Below are positions 25,710 to 36,839 of a stretch of 64,000 nt of DNA, piece by piece. Under the pieces are notes generated by a model. It made no database searches. It was not told where the DNA came from and saw only the letters and a list, made by a program, of their open reading frames with translations. The stretch is from Sclerotinia nivalis. Taxonomy: Eukaryota > Ascomycota > Leotiomycetes > Helotiales > Sclerotiniaceae. Numbering within the stretch: the first letter of the stretch is position 1; each line of letters begins with the position of its first letter. The stretch covers positions 1,364,001-1,428,000 of the forward strand of contig JAPEIS010000004.1 of NCBI GenBank assembly GCA_029531795.1, given 5' to 3'. A program made the translations under genes and the position numbers.

Positions 25710-26368
25710 ATGCCACCTAAACCAATAAACTGGCGCATGTATAGCAAGATGGCCGTGGCGTATGTCCCCTCCTTCAAATACCCCTCCCCTCCCCTTCCAC
25801 ACCACAAACTTCCTTCCCGCAACAAAACTAATATCTTCATCTCAGCGGCATAACATGTTGTGTCGGTGGTCCAGCTCTAATCTATTACATCTCTCCTACT
25901 GAAGAAGAACTCTTCCTTAAATATAACCCGGAGTTACAAAAACGCAGTTTGGAAAATCGAGTGGGGAAACAGGAGGATTTTGATAATTTTGTTGCGAGGT
26001 TGAAGGAGTATAGTAAGAGTGATAGGCCGAGTGAGTTATGTTTTTGCTTTGATTGTTTTGTGGAATGGCAGGAGAAGGAGGAGAGTTGGAATGGGAAGGA
26101 TGGGTAGTTTGTGGGAGGATGGCTTGGAGATTGGATGAGTTATTGAGGAGACTATGAAATGGCTCTGCGTATCAGGGCATGTGCTTGATATTGGGATAGA
26201 AATTTGCTAACTTCCCTCCCTTCAGTCTGGGTCGAAGCCGAAGAAGCCGCGCGCAAAAATCGCAATGGAAAGATAGAAGAACAAGCCAAATTAATGCAAG
26301 AGATGCAACAGAGAAAAGAAGAGATTAAAAAGAGTGGAACAAAGTTAATGCCTGGTGGAAGTCTTTGA
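25710..26368 (+). CDS. cbp4: cytochrome bc1 assembly factor Cbp4
   Basis: Three exons: 25710-25759, 25846-26030 and 26226-26368, with introns 25760-25845 (GTATGT..CTCAG) and 26031-26225 (GTGAGT..TTCAG), encode 125 aa. The N-terminus [14 protein letters not shown] precedes a short membrane segment (about 14-33, with [12 protein letters not shown]). Then comes the family core [35 protein letters not shown] and a charged, probably helical tail ending MPGGSL. Cbp4 is an inner-membrane protein needed with Cbp3/Cbp6 for cytochrome b maturation in complex III. Length and order of motifs are as expected for filamentous fungi. Because the first exon is only 50 bases, the gene is not apparent from open frames alone. 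Confidence 0.9.
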
Positions 26369-27332
26369 GTTCAATGAGGGAAAATGGAATGGAAATGAAC
26401 TAGGGATATGGCGTTTGGTTAAAATATGATGTTGATGCAAACTGGCTTGCTTGAATGGCGTAGATTGGGATGGGAATGAAAATCTCAATGGATGGGTTCT
26501 GTTAGCTATGTAGCTGATATTTTATGATATAGGATGTTATGCGTTCACTGGAGATTGATGTCTATGCATACTTAATCCTCATATCATGCTCTATTGAGTG
26601 TCTTCTGGTGATTCCAAACCTCTATTCCAGACATTGAATGGAAGTTTAGTAGTAACCTAGCCATTTTCCATGCTTCATTCCATCCTCCTAATATATACTT
26701 ACAATACTAGAGTATAAACTCATGTCGAAATACAACCAGCTCCATTCCCCACGCCTTATACTATATCATTAGCAAAGCCTTTCCCCCCTTCAACATTCCC
26801 TCACACCCAAAACATAACATCAATACCTAGTACTCAACTCTTAATGCAGAGATACTTGATGGCTGTGGGGAAATTGTAATAGATACGATTGGTAGGTAGA
26901 TTGGAAGTTAGAAATATGTACCTACCTAATAATCTAGATACTTTCACGATTGGGATTTATAATCAAGAATGGGAGTGAAGAGGAAAAGGGATTGGGAATA
27001 ATCCTTAAGTATTTGTGTGTATATTGAAAGATATTTATAGGAGTATATATATCTTAAGATAGAAGAGCTTTTATTATTTCTGTTATCTGAATCTTAAATT
27101 CTTTACTCGTAGATGATTATATTAGACAAATACAACAATACAAAAAATTTCGTTGTAGAGTAGAGCTAACTTGAGTTAACCTCGATAGAATCTACACTGT
27201 ATCTATACCTCACCAAGAGCAAACCCCCACCAAATCTTCGCTTAACCCCACATCCATTACCCATCAAATTTTCAAATCTTGATATACTCTAAATCCTGAC
27301 CCCCACACAATAAATCGTCTCTAGACGATTCA
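26369..27332. other. spacer between cbp4 and tRNA-Arg
   Basis: AT-rich DNA with no gene that I can see. It carries the cbp4 3' end and the upstream flank of the tRNA. Confidence 0.6.
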
Positions 27333-27431
27333 GGCCTGCTGGCCCAATGGCAAGGCGCTTGACTACGACTTTTCAGAAAAAAATCTGAAGCCAGCATCAA
27401 GAGATTGCAGGTTCGATCCCTGCGTAGGTCA
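27333..27431 (+). tRNA. tRNA-Arg(ACG) with a 27-base intron
   Basis: A complete cloverleaf can be drawn. The acceptor stem is GGCCTGC/GTAGGTC (with two G-U pairs), the D arm includes GGCCCAATGGCAAGGC, the anticodon stem is CTTGA/TCAAG and the T arm is GCAGG-TTCGATC-CCTGC, with A as discriminator base. The anticodon loop CTACGAA holds ACG, which reads CGU and, after A34-to-inosine editing, CGC/CGA arginine codons. A 27-base intron (27369-27395) sits at the canonical place, one base 3' of the anticodon. The mature length is 72 bases before CCA. Confidence 0.93.
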
Positions 27432-27436
27432 ATTCA

Positions 27437-27460
27437 TCTTTTTTGGTATTTTTTTTTCAC
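27437..27460 (+). terminator. RNA polymerase III terminator T-runs
   Basis: Two T-runs, one six bases long and one nine or more, begin within about 6 and 17 bases of the tRNA 3' end, the usual pol III stop signal. Confidence 0.8.
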
Positions 27461-28669
27461 TATGTCGATTGATGAAGGTTGAAAAGGGGGTTGTTGAGGT
27501 TGTGGTTTTGGATTTTTGGATTTTTGGGAGGAGGGGTTTTTGGATGGTATTTGATGGGGTTTGGAGGGGTTGTCTACTCTACGTCGTATTAAGGGAATAG
27601 AATATATAATAACGATATCTAAAGCTTTTAGAAGTATTCATATACATTCTTGTATATTACGGCTAATTGAAAATTTGTTCTACTTCTAAAATTTATAATT
27701 ATCCATCCATCTTCTTGCAAATTCATTATTCTCTCTCTCAGAAGTCTAGATCTATCAGGCTTTTTAGATTGTGAGATGAAAAACTCCAATTACCATTTGA
27801 ATATCTTATCCCTTCCTTTCTCTAGTAAGATTATACACAATCTACTCAAATATCAAATTCTAATCTAGGCTCTCTATATCTTCATCCTATCTAAAACATC
27901 TAATCAAGTGGTTATTTGCAGCAAGCCACAAATTCGTCTTTCGGCATTAGTTGGTGGTTGTAGCGTGAGACGAAGCCCAGTAAGAGCTCTCTGTATCTTC
28001 TCTATCATTTCTATTTTCTAGAGATTATATAAAGATATCAAAAAGTATTGAAATGATACAGATAGTAGGAATATTGGGATATATCCACAGCACAGGATCT
28101 ATTTCCTTATATTAAAAAATCTGCTTTTAGCTTTTAGCTTTTAATCTTTAATTTGGAAATTCATCTAATCTTACTTTTATACTAAAATTCGACAAATTTG
28201 GAAAAAGAATTCCTCTTTCTTTCTGGCTGTATGTCAGCGTCAGTCTCTTAAGCTTCGTGTTGAGATTCTTCGTGTTGAGTATAGACTACACCTTAATTGA
28301 GATATTATCTACAGCTTCACTTATTTTAACTCCAGTACTTTTTTATAATTAAAGAACTTGTTGGATCTATTTGATATAGGAATATCAGATTTACTTTGGC
28401 GAGTAAACTAAATTCGAATTCGTTTAAGAGATCCGCTGGAGTTGGAAGATTCGGTTTGGGGGAAATTATGGAATCTATTTAGAAGATTGATTCTAACCGA
28501 AAGGTCAAGCTATGTTAAAACACTCCTAGTTTCTAGATATCGAAAGCTTTCCAAATACAAAAGTGCGGACTTTTGGAAATCTTGATGTTGGCAACGTTCA
28601 AATTCCGAGTATCGCGACCGAACATCTATCTCTATTATTATATGTATACTTTTCTTTTCTGCTATCTAA

Positions 28670-28970
28670 ACCTTTCTCCTCCTCTCCCCTCATCCCCTCA
28701 TCTCCTTATCCCCTCATCCTTTCATCCCCTTGTCCCCTCATCCTTTTATCTCTCTATCCTACCATCTACATCCATCCCCCTTTCTCCTTTCCCATCTCCC
28801 CCACAACCTCTCCATCCCTTCTACATTTTCACACCTGGTCCCTAAATCTATTCTAATTTCTAATTTCTATATTCTACACTCTACGTCTTTCTATCTCTCC
28901 TTCCTTACCTTTCTATTTCCCCTTCCCAACCTTTCTATCTCCCCTTCCCAACCTTTCTTCTTACCAAATT
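28670..28970 (+). repeat. polypyrimidine tract with CCCCTCATC-like units
   Basis: About 300 bases are almost purely C/T plus A on this strand, with imperfect repeats such as CCCCTCATC and CCTTTCTATC. It could form a triplex-prone or poorly nucleosomal stretch. This is a descriptive call. Confidence 0.7.
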
Positions 28971-29368
28971 GCTAACTATACATACCATCTAAATCATTGC
29001 TCTTTCTTCCACTCAAAACTCTTCATATCAGTATCAGATATCTATCAAGCAGAACTCTCGGATATTCTCACCTGAGTACTATCTATATACAGCTTTGAAA
29101 TATTGGTTTAATAGGCTGAAATCCGATTTACAAGGTTTTATTGTATATCTGATGGTAAGATGATCAATATATTATCTAGTCTCTTCACACCCAGTTTTTT
29201 GTTTTTTGTTTTTAAATTATCCAGCAAGCTTCCTCCAACATCCATCTCCACTATTTCACTCCTCTCATCCCCTCTCCTCCTCTCTTCCCTTCCAGCATTT
29301 ACCCAAACCCCAAAAAATCTCATATTCTCATACTTCTCTTCTCATCTTCTTCCCTCTTCCATATTACA

Positions 29369-29398
29369 CTCCATCTCCATCTCCATCTCCATCTCCAT
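29369..29398. repeat. CTCCAT microsatellite
   Basis: Five perfect copies of CTCCAT inside a wider pyrimidine-rich tract. Confidence 0.9.
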
Positions 29399-29703
29399 CC
29401 ATCCTTATCTTCAACCCAATCCAAACCCAATACCCACAACCCCAATCCCAATCCTAAAACCCAAATCTCCTTATTTGTAAATATAATATAATATCATCAA
29501 AATTCAAAGAGTTCAAAGAGTTTAACAAATTCAAAGAATTCAAAGTATAGGAATAACAATTTGGGATTCAGTTATTGAAATTTGTGGTCGAATTTTAGGA
29601 ATCATATTTTGACGTTTTGAATTTTTGAATTTTTGATGTATGGTGAAGATTTGAGATTTTGAGATATGAGTATTGAGAGGGGAGAGGTGCAAGGTATCCA
29701 GTA

Positions 29704-30125
29704 GTCCGGACTGTTGGATGTACTAGGGTTTTCATTATAATTAGTCAAGCTTCTAATCTGTGAAAAAGGTAGATTAGTTGTTTAATGATATTCAAAAGCT
29801 AGATTAGCTGTTTTACAGTCTAGCTTGTCTGGATTAGTAGACGAGATGATATTTTGTTAAAGAATCTATTGTTAACTTTCCAATTCAACTATATAACCAA
29901 ATTACAAAAATATTGTTTTAATATTATATGAATATTATATAATGTACCTTATCTAATCCAAAAGTCTGGATGTCAATCTAGACTTTTGGAATTTAGACTA
30001 GCTGAGTCAAACTTTTTATATAATATTCACCCCAATAGTCTAATTAGCCCAATCAAATTATAGACTAGCCGTCCGGTTCGCTGTCCGGACGGAAGACTGC
30101 AAGACTATTGGACACACTAAGGGGG
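29704..30125. repeat. block flanked by related direct repeats
   Basis: A roughly 420-base AT-rich block begins with a segment (29709-29728) of form GACTxTTGGAxxxACTAGGG and ends with a similar one (30103-30125, GACTATTGGA..ACTAAGGG), in the same orientation. Both ends also carry GTCCGGAC close by. Inside lies an inverted repeat with 14-base arms and one mismatch (29957-29970 and 29977-29990). This could be a degraded small element or a solo-repeat remnant; no coding content is seen. Confidence 0.4.
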
Positions 30126-30175
30126 TGTTTTGGTTGATTTTATAAGAGTGGGAGATGCATTATATGGTTTTTGGG

Positions 30176-30790
30176 CATGTAGTAAAACTCTGGGGGTTCT
30201 GTTTGATTGGTTTATGATCATAGCTTTTATCTAAATTAGAAGACTCTAGATCAAATTTTCAAATCAGAATTCCAAATCAGGATTCCAAATCAAAAATCCA
30301 AATCCCCAGTATTCACAGTTATGCAACAAAACCGTAGGAACCAACTCCATCTGATTGGCTCAGACCAGCGCTTTCTAAATCAAAAGTTTCCAAGTCAAAT
30401 CAGTAGATTTTAGATCAGTTGATTGAGAGAGAACAAATCAGTTGATTACGACCAGGACTCTTTTAATCAGAAACTTCCAGATCAAATCACAGGATACCAT
30501 TTCAGTATTCCAATCCAAATCCAAATCCAAATCCAAATCCAGATCCAAATCCAAATCCAAATCCAATCCAGATCCCAATCCCAATCCTAGCTCAGGAACA
30601 TTTTCAGACATGCAACAAAACTCTATAAATTCTATTTTAATTGGTTTCCGATCATTGGTCTCCTCAATTAAGCAACTCCAGCTCAAATTCCCAGGTCAGC
30701 ATACCCTGACCTGATTCCAGGTGGATATATTTTCAGAAATGCAACAAAACCCTCACAATTCTTCTTCAATTAGTCAACTTCCATTCGGAA
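30176..30790 (+). repeat. degenerate tandem repeat, unit about 130-150 bases
   Basis: Four clear copies of a block opening with CATGCAACAAAACYCT-like sequence, followed about 30 bases later by ATTGGTTT-like sequence, start near 30176, 30322, 30610 and 30736. Between the second and third of these a further copy is recognisable from its middle part (ACTCTTTTAATCAGAAAC near 30458). The spacing is roughly 145 bases or a multiple. One copy carries an expanded AAATCC microsatellite (about 30510-30590). It has no coding signature. Confidence 0.65.
30510..30590. repeat. AAATCC-type microsatellite
   Basis: A run of AAATCC hexamers with variants (AGATCC, CCAATC), embedded in one copy of the larger tandem repeat. 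Confidence 0.85.
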
Positions 30791-31683
30791 GGTATGTGAA
30801 TCCAAGGTAGTGGATACACGTATACATTCATATGCAAGTCGACGATGTTGAATTCTTTAAATGTGGAGATATAAAACATAAATTTTGTTTTGGTTCTAAT
30901 ATTGGCTCAAAGTCATTGACGGAGTTTGTGTTTCAGCACGTCGGCTCTAGAGTCCTTCGATGTAAATATACCGGAGGTTATAGATTGTAAACAAAAGATT
31001 TGTGTAGAAACAAGGGTGGTGATTTGGGATGTTGTTATAGGGCTGTCCCATTTCATTCCGTTTCATACCGCGATCCCAATCCCAATCCCAGTCCACTGCA
31101 GCCTTACTATTCAGCCCAACACGCTTTTCCAAATCCCATGAAACACTTCCCCAAATACTTTATCCGATTCGCCTAAGCAAAAAAAAAAAAGTCAACCCGA
31201 ACCTCTCAACTTCATCATCTAACCGCAAATATTTTATTGTTGCAAATCTCATCTCTGGAACCAAGCTCAAAGAAGTAATTTACGAGTTTTCGGATGTTGA
31301 TCATGTTCCGCTGTCTTATCCATGCTTTGGTCCCCGAAATGGTGCCCGCTGACTGGATACCCGGCAGCGGAGTGGCTTCCGGTATTGTTTTGAGGTCAGC
31401 CGGTTGGCAATCAGAACCTGGTCCTGGAAACAATTAATCGACACGAATGTTCTTGGCAGATTGGAGCCATAGGGTTTTGGGAATCGTCGGAGGTGAGAAC
31501 TACCTTTTCAGAGCTGAGCATGATCATTGGATGCTCATGTCGCTGACTTAGCTTTTCTTCGCTAGAAGCTTGCAAATTTCTTTAAATTCTTGATGATCAT
31601 GTACCCTTAAGATCATCGGAAATGAATTCGAAAACTCCAATTAAGTTATAAACATTCAAACAGTTCTCATCAGAAACTTGGAA
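30791..31683. other. spacer, no gene seen
   Basis: About 900 bases between the tandem repeat and the candidate LTR. No frame has a domain or splice structure I can support. A minus-strand frame of 72 codons at 31215-31433 is not recognised. Confidence 0.5.
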
Positions 31684-31957
31684 TGTTAGGGAAGTGATTT
31701 AATATCCAACTTACGGCAAACACCGGGGGTACTCTTCTCTTGAATTGTTGAGAGGATAATCTCAATGCTTGTTATGCTATTGATGTCGGTATATCATGTG
31801 ACTAGTCTCATATAGGGAACCGTACCACTAGCGAACTCTAGTCCCTTCCCCTTCAATATAAATAGCCCCCTCATTTCATAATGTAGCAATCAAGAATCAA
31901 TAAATACAAATACTATAATAGTACTATGCGAGTAGTATCACCGAAGTGATACCAACA
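31684..31957 (+). mobile_element. candidate solo LTR (retrotransposon remnant)
   Basis: A 274-base segment begins TGTTAGG and ends CCAACA, giving TG..CA ends with a short imperfect terminal inverted repeat. Inside, at LTR-like positions, are TATAAATA (near 31857) and an AATAAA signal (near 31898). A perfect hairpin GTATCAC-CGAA-GTGATAC (31935-31952) sits just before the 3' end. No gag or pol coding region is adjacent, hence a solo LTR. Flanking 5-mers (TGGAA and ATGAA) do not match well, so either the boundary or the call may be wrong. Confidence 0.42.
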
Positions 31958-34900
31958 ATGAAAATCCCAATACTGAGATGACGCGAGGAAGACGTGGTAC
32001 AAAAGAAGAATGGCCAATGCAAACGCTAGCAAGAGACATTGTCGCGGATGGGACACAGTTCCAATACGAGGAGCACATCTTGTTCCTATACCCTTCTTCT
32101 CTATAATCCCGTAGTTTTGAGCATCATTTTGACTCTTTTGGTATCCCGTTTTCCAAGGAACAAACACTAATGGAGTTGAAGAAGTGCAGCAGATTATCGA
32201 TGTAGTGCGTCATAATGCCATATTGCATATCAAATCATTGAAATATCAGTGCTTAAACGTATGGGGAGAATCTTCGGATGACGACAACAGGAATTCAGAC
32301 CAGTTTATAAATTGGACGAAGCACATGCTCCGTTACCTTTTAGTCAGGGTCTCGCAAGACAACCAAAATTCGTCGGAGGAAGATGTTGAAACAAGAGAAT
32401 CTGAAAATATGCACGTGGAACATATGGCCGGTACAGTCAAGTAGCCAGTGAGAGTGAGTACGATTTATGGAATTATATTCACCAATTATATTCACCACAA
32501 TCCCATTGCTTCCAACCAAGAAAATTGCTCAACCATTAAAGGAAGCCGGTGTTAGCGAAGGAGTGAGCTTTCCAATGAATAAGACTAGTTTTTGAAATGG
32601 CTCGTACTCACGAATCTTCCCAGTTTCACTCACTTTATTACAAGTCATGCGAAGTAACTCCTAGACGTATTGACAGCGCACTTTTTGTAAAAACAAATGG
32701 AATGGTATGATCATGAGTCTTTGGCTCCCAATGTTTGAATTCGCAGGGATTGATTGACCGAAGCGCGGTAAAATATTGGATATGTTTTGTTTGATGTACT
32801 GAATGCTTTTGGCAGATTGGAAATACGTGGAATATTATGATTAAACCACGATCAAAATTCATTGTTTCTCGAATATTGAAAACTGCTGGATGCGGACTGC
32901 AATCTCTGTTTCAAAAATCGGGCGGGAAGTAACAACAGTAACATTCATCATGGTGATAGAAGGATATATGATACGCACAAAATCCAAGCGGATCCTAATG
33001 ATGCATTTAACACAATACTATGATGTGCATGATGAAGAATTGCCCGACATATTGTCCCGACATATGCCAAAAGCAAGTCAAACTAAAAAATGAGCTTAGG
33101 CATTAATATGACTATTCTTTCAAGCTATCAATACTTGCCTCGGATGTCTAGCTTTTGACTAGAACAAAGATTTCGTGTCTAGCACGTGATTGTAGAAGTA
33201 TGACAGCCATATACGGAGTATAAAGTCTCGATTCTACTCTTTTGTGTACCGTTCCTCAGCGCAATTATTTTCAGCACCAACAACTGGCAACAAGTTGATT
33301 CAGACAAAGATAGAAATGTGTGTGTGGGGGAATAACGCAAGCAGCCTCTGGGGTTACTTAACCTGTGAGACATGTTTTTTAAAAGCATGAGGATAATGAA
33401 CCTCACCACTCACAAATCCATAAAGAGTGTACGAAACCTAAACAATCGGATGGCTCGTGTTGTTTTGTATTGTAACCCACCCATAATGATCACTGGTGAT
33501 GATTATCATCTCTGCTGCAAAATGACTTGCCGATAATACAATTAGGAGGGTCGCGTGCTCATTTTCCGTTTTTGCCGATGGTCTTAAGTCAGATATCTCC
33601 GTCCGAAGCGTCAGGGCTTGGCTATGAAGTACATTTTCTGAATCAGGACATGATTGAAATGTACGACCCTGTATGAGCAGTAGGAGGCATGAACTGAAGA
33701 TAGAAGTGGTTATCGATAACCCATAGTATCGAGCGCATTGAAGTCTAGAATTGTTGGGAGAATGAAAATTGAAGATTGAAGAAGGCAATAGAGTAGTTCA
33801 ATGCAAACAAATATCCCGGTGCCTGTAAGACACCCTGCTTACTTGTCCCTGGTATATGCATGGCGATAAGATAGTCAAAGCATATCAGTCCAACACATCA
33901 TGACACGAGAACGAGGTAGAAAGATTATAAGTTCTGGATTACTGTACAGATCAATATTAGGGCTCTCAAAAAACATTTGAGATGAACTGTTCAATGTTTA
34001 TGTTTCACCGTGAGTGTGAGAGTGAGTGTGAGAGTGAGTGTGAGTGTGAGTGTGAGTGTGAGTGTGAGTGTGAGTGTGAATGATTCAGCTGGTATGGTAT
34101 GTAAGAAACACTTACATTCAAAACTGTGAAAAGTACCCCGAGTTCAGATACTTGACTTACCCCGGAGATTATAGCCTCATACCCACCTACCTAATCGTGA
34201 CCAAAATTCAAGGTTCATGCAAGAAGAAAAAAGAAATGGGACTTGATATCTGGTTCCTGCTTTGTTGTCAGTGACCCATCCATTCATTACATGTTACTCT
34301 TGGGCCGTTATTACATGAATAGGTAGGTATGAGATAGGCTATTAATGGTAGAAAGGGTATCTAATAATGAATAGCAAGTACAATAGGGAATAAATACCTG
34401 GCCACGATGAGCATTGGTGCCAAATACCAGATTCAATGGTTCATTAATCAATGTTCTGCTAAGACTTACAAAAGTGCATTAAGAAAGCTTATTCATTGGT
34501 ATGAATTCATAATCTTCTACCTGTTGTGCCCTTGACATGCATACTAACCTAACATTCTAATTCTAGACAAACCAACAAAAGTGCTACCAATCCCGATTTA
34601 TCCGTCCTCAGTCTTCGTCTTCGCAAAAAGTTCCGGACTTGTAACTCAACACATTCGCGTTCACCGTTCTTGTCAGTCCTTTGAAATACCACGATTCTTG
34701 TCTTTTACTCATTTATTATATGATATACGATATTTTTGACCCACAATATTACGACCAAGTTTTTTTTCACTTATGCGGAGCCAAAGGATCCTACCACCCT
34801 CATTCGCCGTATACTCCATCACAATCGATAAGCGCCTTATTAAAGTTCAACCCTCCTGTGAACTCCTACTCTAAGTTAGCTCGGCTTCTTCGGAGAGGGA

Positions 34901-35189
34901 TAGATAATGTTAGTCAACAAGGGACTTGTATTTGATTGAATAAGTGTATGCATGACAAAAGGTATTGTTCTTCTTTATGCCCTATTTCCGAATCATTACT
35001 TTCACATCCATTTCCAATCTATTTCCAGATCCATCAACAAAGAACTTATCCATCCTCTACTTTACATCTGATCGCCGTGCATCTCTAATCACTAAATAGA
35101 TCCGCTGGCCGTTTTTGAAACCTCAATGCTTTTGCTCATTTGTTCCAATTCTTCATTTCCTTAAGTTTAAGATAGCCCTTCTTTGTTCA
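31958..35189. other. gene-poor spacer upstream of the Vps62 gene
   Basis: Over 3 kb with only short, unrecognised frames (up to 116 codons, 33438-33788 minus). It contains a TGTGAG microsatellite at 34011-34079 and CT-rich leader-like sequence immediately before the Vps62 start. Confidence 0.55.
34011..34079. repeat. TGTGAG/AGTGAG microsatellite
   Basis: About 69 bases of hexamer repeat, mixed AGTGAG/TGTGAG at the left and pure TGTGAG at the right. Confidence 0.92.
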
Positions 35190-36839
35190 ATGCCGTCCAC
35201 GAAGCGTAACAATATGATTTCCTTACGACGATTTATACTGTCAATCGTCCTAGTCTGGGCGACTTGGTTCGGAGCCACCTCATTACATCAATATCTCGAT
35301 CCGAATACACATATATCAGAGGAAATGAGAGAGGATGCGCGCTGGATCGCAACATCAAAGCACTTTTTGGATAGGCAATCATGTAAATGGCTTGGCCTTT
35401 GTGGGCTTGCTCACTACCATTCTGATCCTGCCTGGAAACGAAGATTGAATAAGGATACAAGGGATCAGAAAGCCATGGCAGATGATGAATTCGATGCGAA
35501 CTGGGTAGAATGGGACGATGCCTACAAGAATGCGCCAAAAATGCGCCCAGACGATTGGTATGGCGATGATAGAGTGTTGAGAGAAGTTCCACAATACGTC
35601 CTCGACCACGCACCTCTGGTACATCTCTATTCGGGTGAAAAGTTTTGGCCTGCGGACATTAAGGACCATTTGCAACATGTTACTCCTTACGAAAACCATA
35701 CTTCATTGCATATGAATAGCTCGCAACATACATTACACAATTTACATTTGTTAAACGAGGGACGCAGAGGCCGAGTCTTATTTATGCAAAGCAAAGACGA
35801 TGTTGAAGACAGACCAAGGTGGCTTGGGAGTGCTTACAATAAACCTATACCATATGAAGATGAGATCAAACATGAAGAGGATTGGGAAACAGTAGAAGAA
35901 GAAGAAGAAGAAGAAGAAGAGATGGAGTTCATTGAAACCAAAGAAGATGGTCAGGAGGCCTGGGATGATGCGAGTGATGAGAATAGAATGAAGATTGCCG
36001 CACCATTAGAATCATCCTTTCGCGCACAACCTCAAATCACAGGACAGGGTCGACGCGATTTGAAGAAACGTCGAGATTCTTCGGGCAAACCGAATCAATC
36101 AGGATATTCCCCAGCTCCAGCGACATTAATCATTGTGGATAAAGGACATGGTATTGTTGATGCATTTTGGTTTTACTTTTATTCCTACAACCTTGGCACG
36201 ACTGTCATGAAAATGCGATTCGGAAATCATGTTGGTGATTGGGAACATTCGCTTATTCGCTTTCACAACGGTGTACCTAAAGCCGTCTTTTTTTCGGCGC
36301 ATTTCGGTGGGTTAGGATATCATTACAAAGCAGTCGAGAAGGGACAAGGTCCAGGAAGAGAAGGAAGACCAGTGATCTATAGCGCAGTAGGATCCCACGC
36401 TATGTATGCGACACCGGGTACCCATCCATACGTTCTACCATTCAAACTCCTGGCGGATGTTACCGATAAAGGACCAATCTGGGACCCCGTCCTCAATTAC
36501 CGAGCCTATTTCTATAACACATCTCTCACTCACAATGTTGATGCACGATTCGCAACTTCCAACTTCCCTGTCCAAACCATAGCTGATTCTTTCCAACCCG
36601 CTGCGCAAAATCCCGATGCACCCACTGGCTGGTTTTGGTTCAATGGACATTGGGGTGATAAATTTTATGAATTGTCCGATTGGAGACAGTGGAGATTTGT
36701 GGGTCAATACCATTATGTGAATGGACCTCTAGGACCGAAATTTAAAAATTTGGGTAGAAGTAGGGTTTGTCAGTCAGGGTTGAAGTGTATATTGGTGGAT
36801 AGTTTGGAGAAGGGAAAACATAGGAGTTGGGTTGGGTAG
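35190..36839 (+). CDS. VPS62: Vps62-family protein, membrane-anchored
   Basis: A single exon of 549 codons from ATG 35190. The frame is open further upstream, but no earlier ATG exists. Residues about 10-30 (SLRRFILSIVLVWATWFGAT) form a signal anchor or signal peptide. The middle has an uninterrupted glutamate run near residues 235-246 and a basic linker. The C-terminal half matches the Vps62 family: VDKGHGIVDAFWFYFYSYN, FGNHVGDWEHSLIRF, FFSAHFGGLGYHY, YSAVGSHAMYATPGTH and WFWFNGHWGD. In yeast Vps62 acts in cytoplasm-to-vacuole protein targeting; the biochemical activity is unknown. The conserved HxGDWEH and GSHA motifs make the family call firm, and the localisation is inferred. Confidence 0.88.
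   Translation: MPSTKRNNMISLRRFILSIVLVWATWFGATSLHQYLDPNTHISEEMREDARWIATSKHFLDRQSCKWLGLCGLAHYHSDPAWKRRLNKDTRDQKAMADDEFDANWVEWDDAYKNAPKMRPDDWYGDDRVLREVPQYVLDHAPLVHLYSGEKFWPADIKDHLQHVTPYENHTSLHMNSSQHTLHNLHLLNEGRRGRVLFMQSKDDVEDRPRWLGSAYNKPIPYEDEIKHEEDWETVEEEEEEEEEMEFIETKEDGQEAWDDASDENRMKIAAPLESSFRAQPQITGQGRRDLKKRRDSSGKPNQSGYSPAPATLIIVDKGHGIVDAFWFYFYSYNLGTTVMKMRFGNHVGDWEHSLIRFHNGVPKAVFFSAHFGGLGYHYKAVEKGQGPGREGRPVIYSAVGSHAMYATPGTHPYVLPFKLLADVTDKGPIWDPVLNYRAYFYNTSLTHNVDARFATSNFPVQTIADSFQPAAQNPDAPTGWFWFNGHWGDKFYELSDWRQWRFVGQYHYVNGPLGPKFKNLGRSRVCQSGLKCILVDSLEKGKHRSWVG

Larger units (their letters stand above)
27461..29703. other. gene-poor low-complexity spacer
   Basis: No gene seen. It includes a G/T-rich patch just after the tRNA (27480-27570), AT-rich DNA, and two strongly pyrimidine-rich stretches on the plus strand (28650-28970 and 29210-29460). 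The second contains five copies of CTCCAT. Frames through these tracts are open only because of the repeated sequence. Confidence 0.55.

Noticed and set aside
27900..28010. Possible noncoding RNA near 27.9 kb
   Set aside because: A few short complementary stretches can be drawn, but no known class, box motifs or promoter could be recognised.
28563..28975. Overlapping plus-strand frames of 81-97 codons
   Set aside because: They arise from a polypyrimidine repeat open in all three frames; Ser/Pro/Leu-only composition is a repeat artefact.
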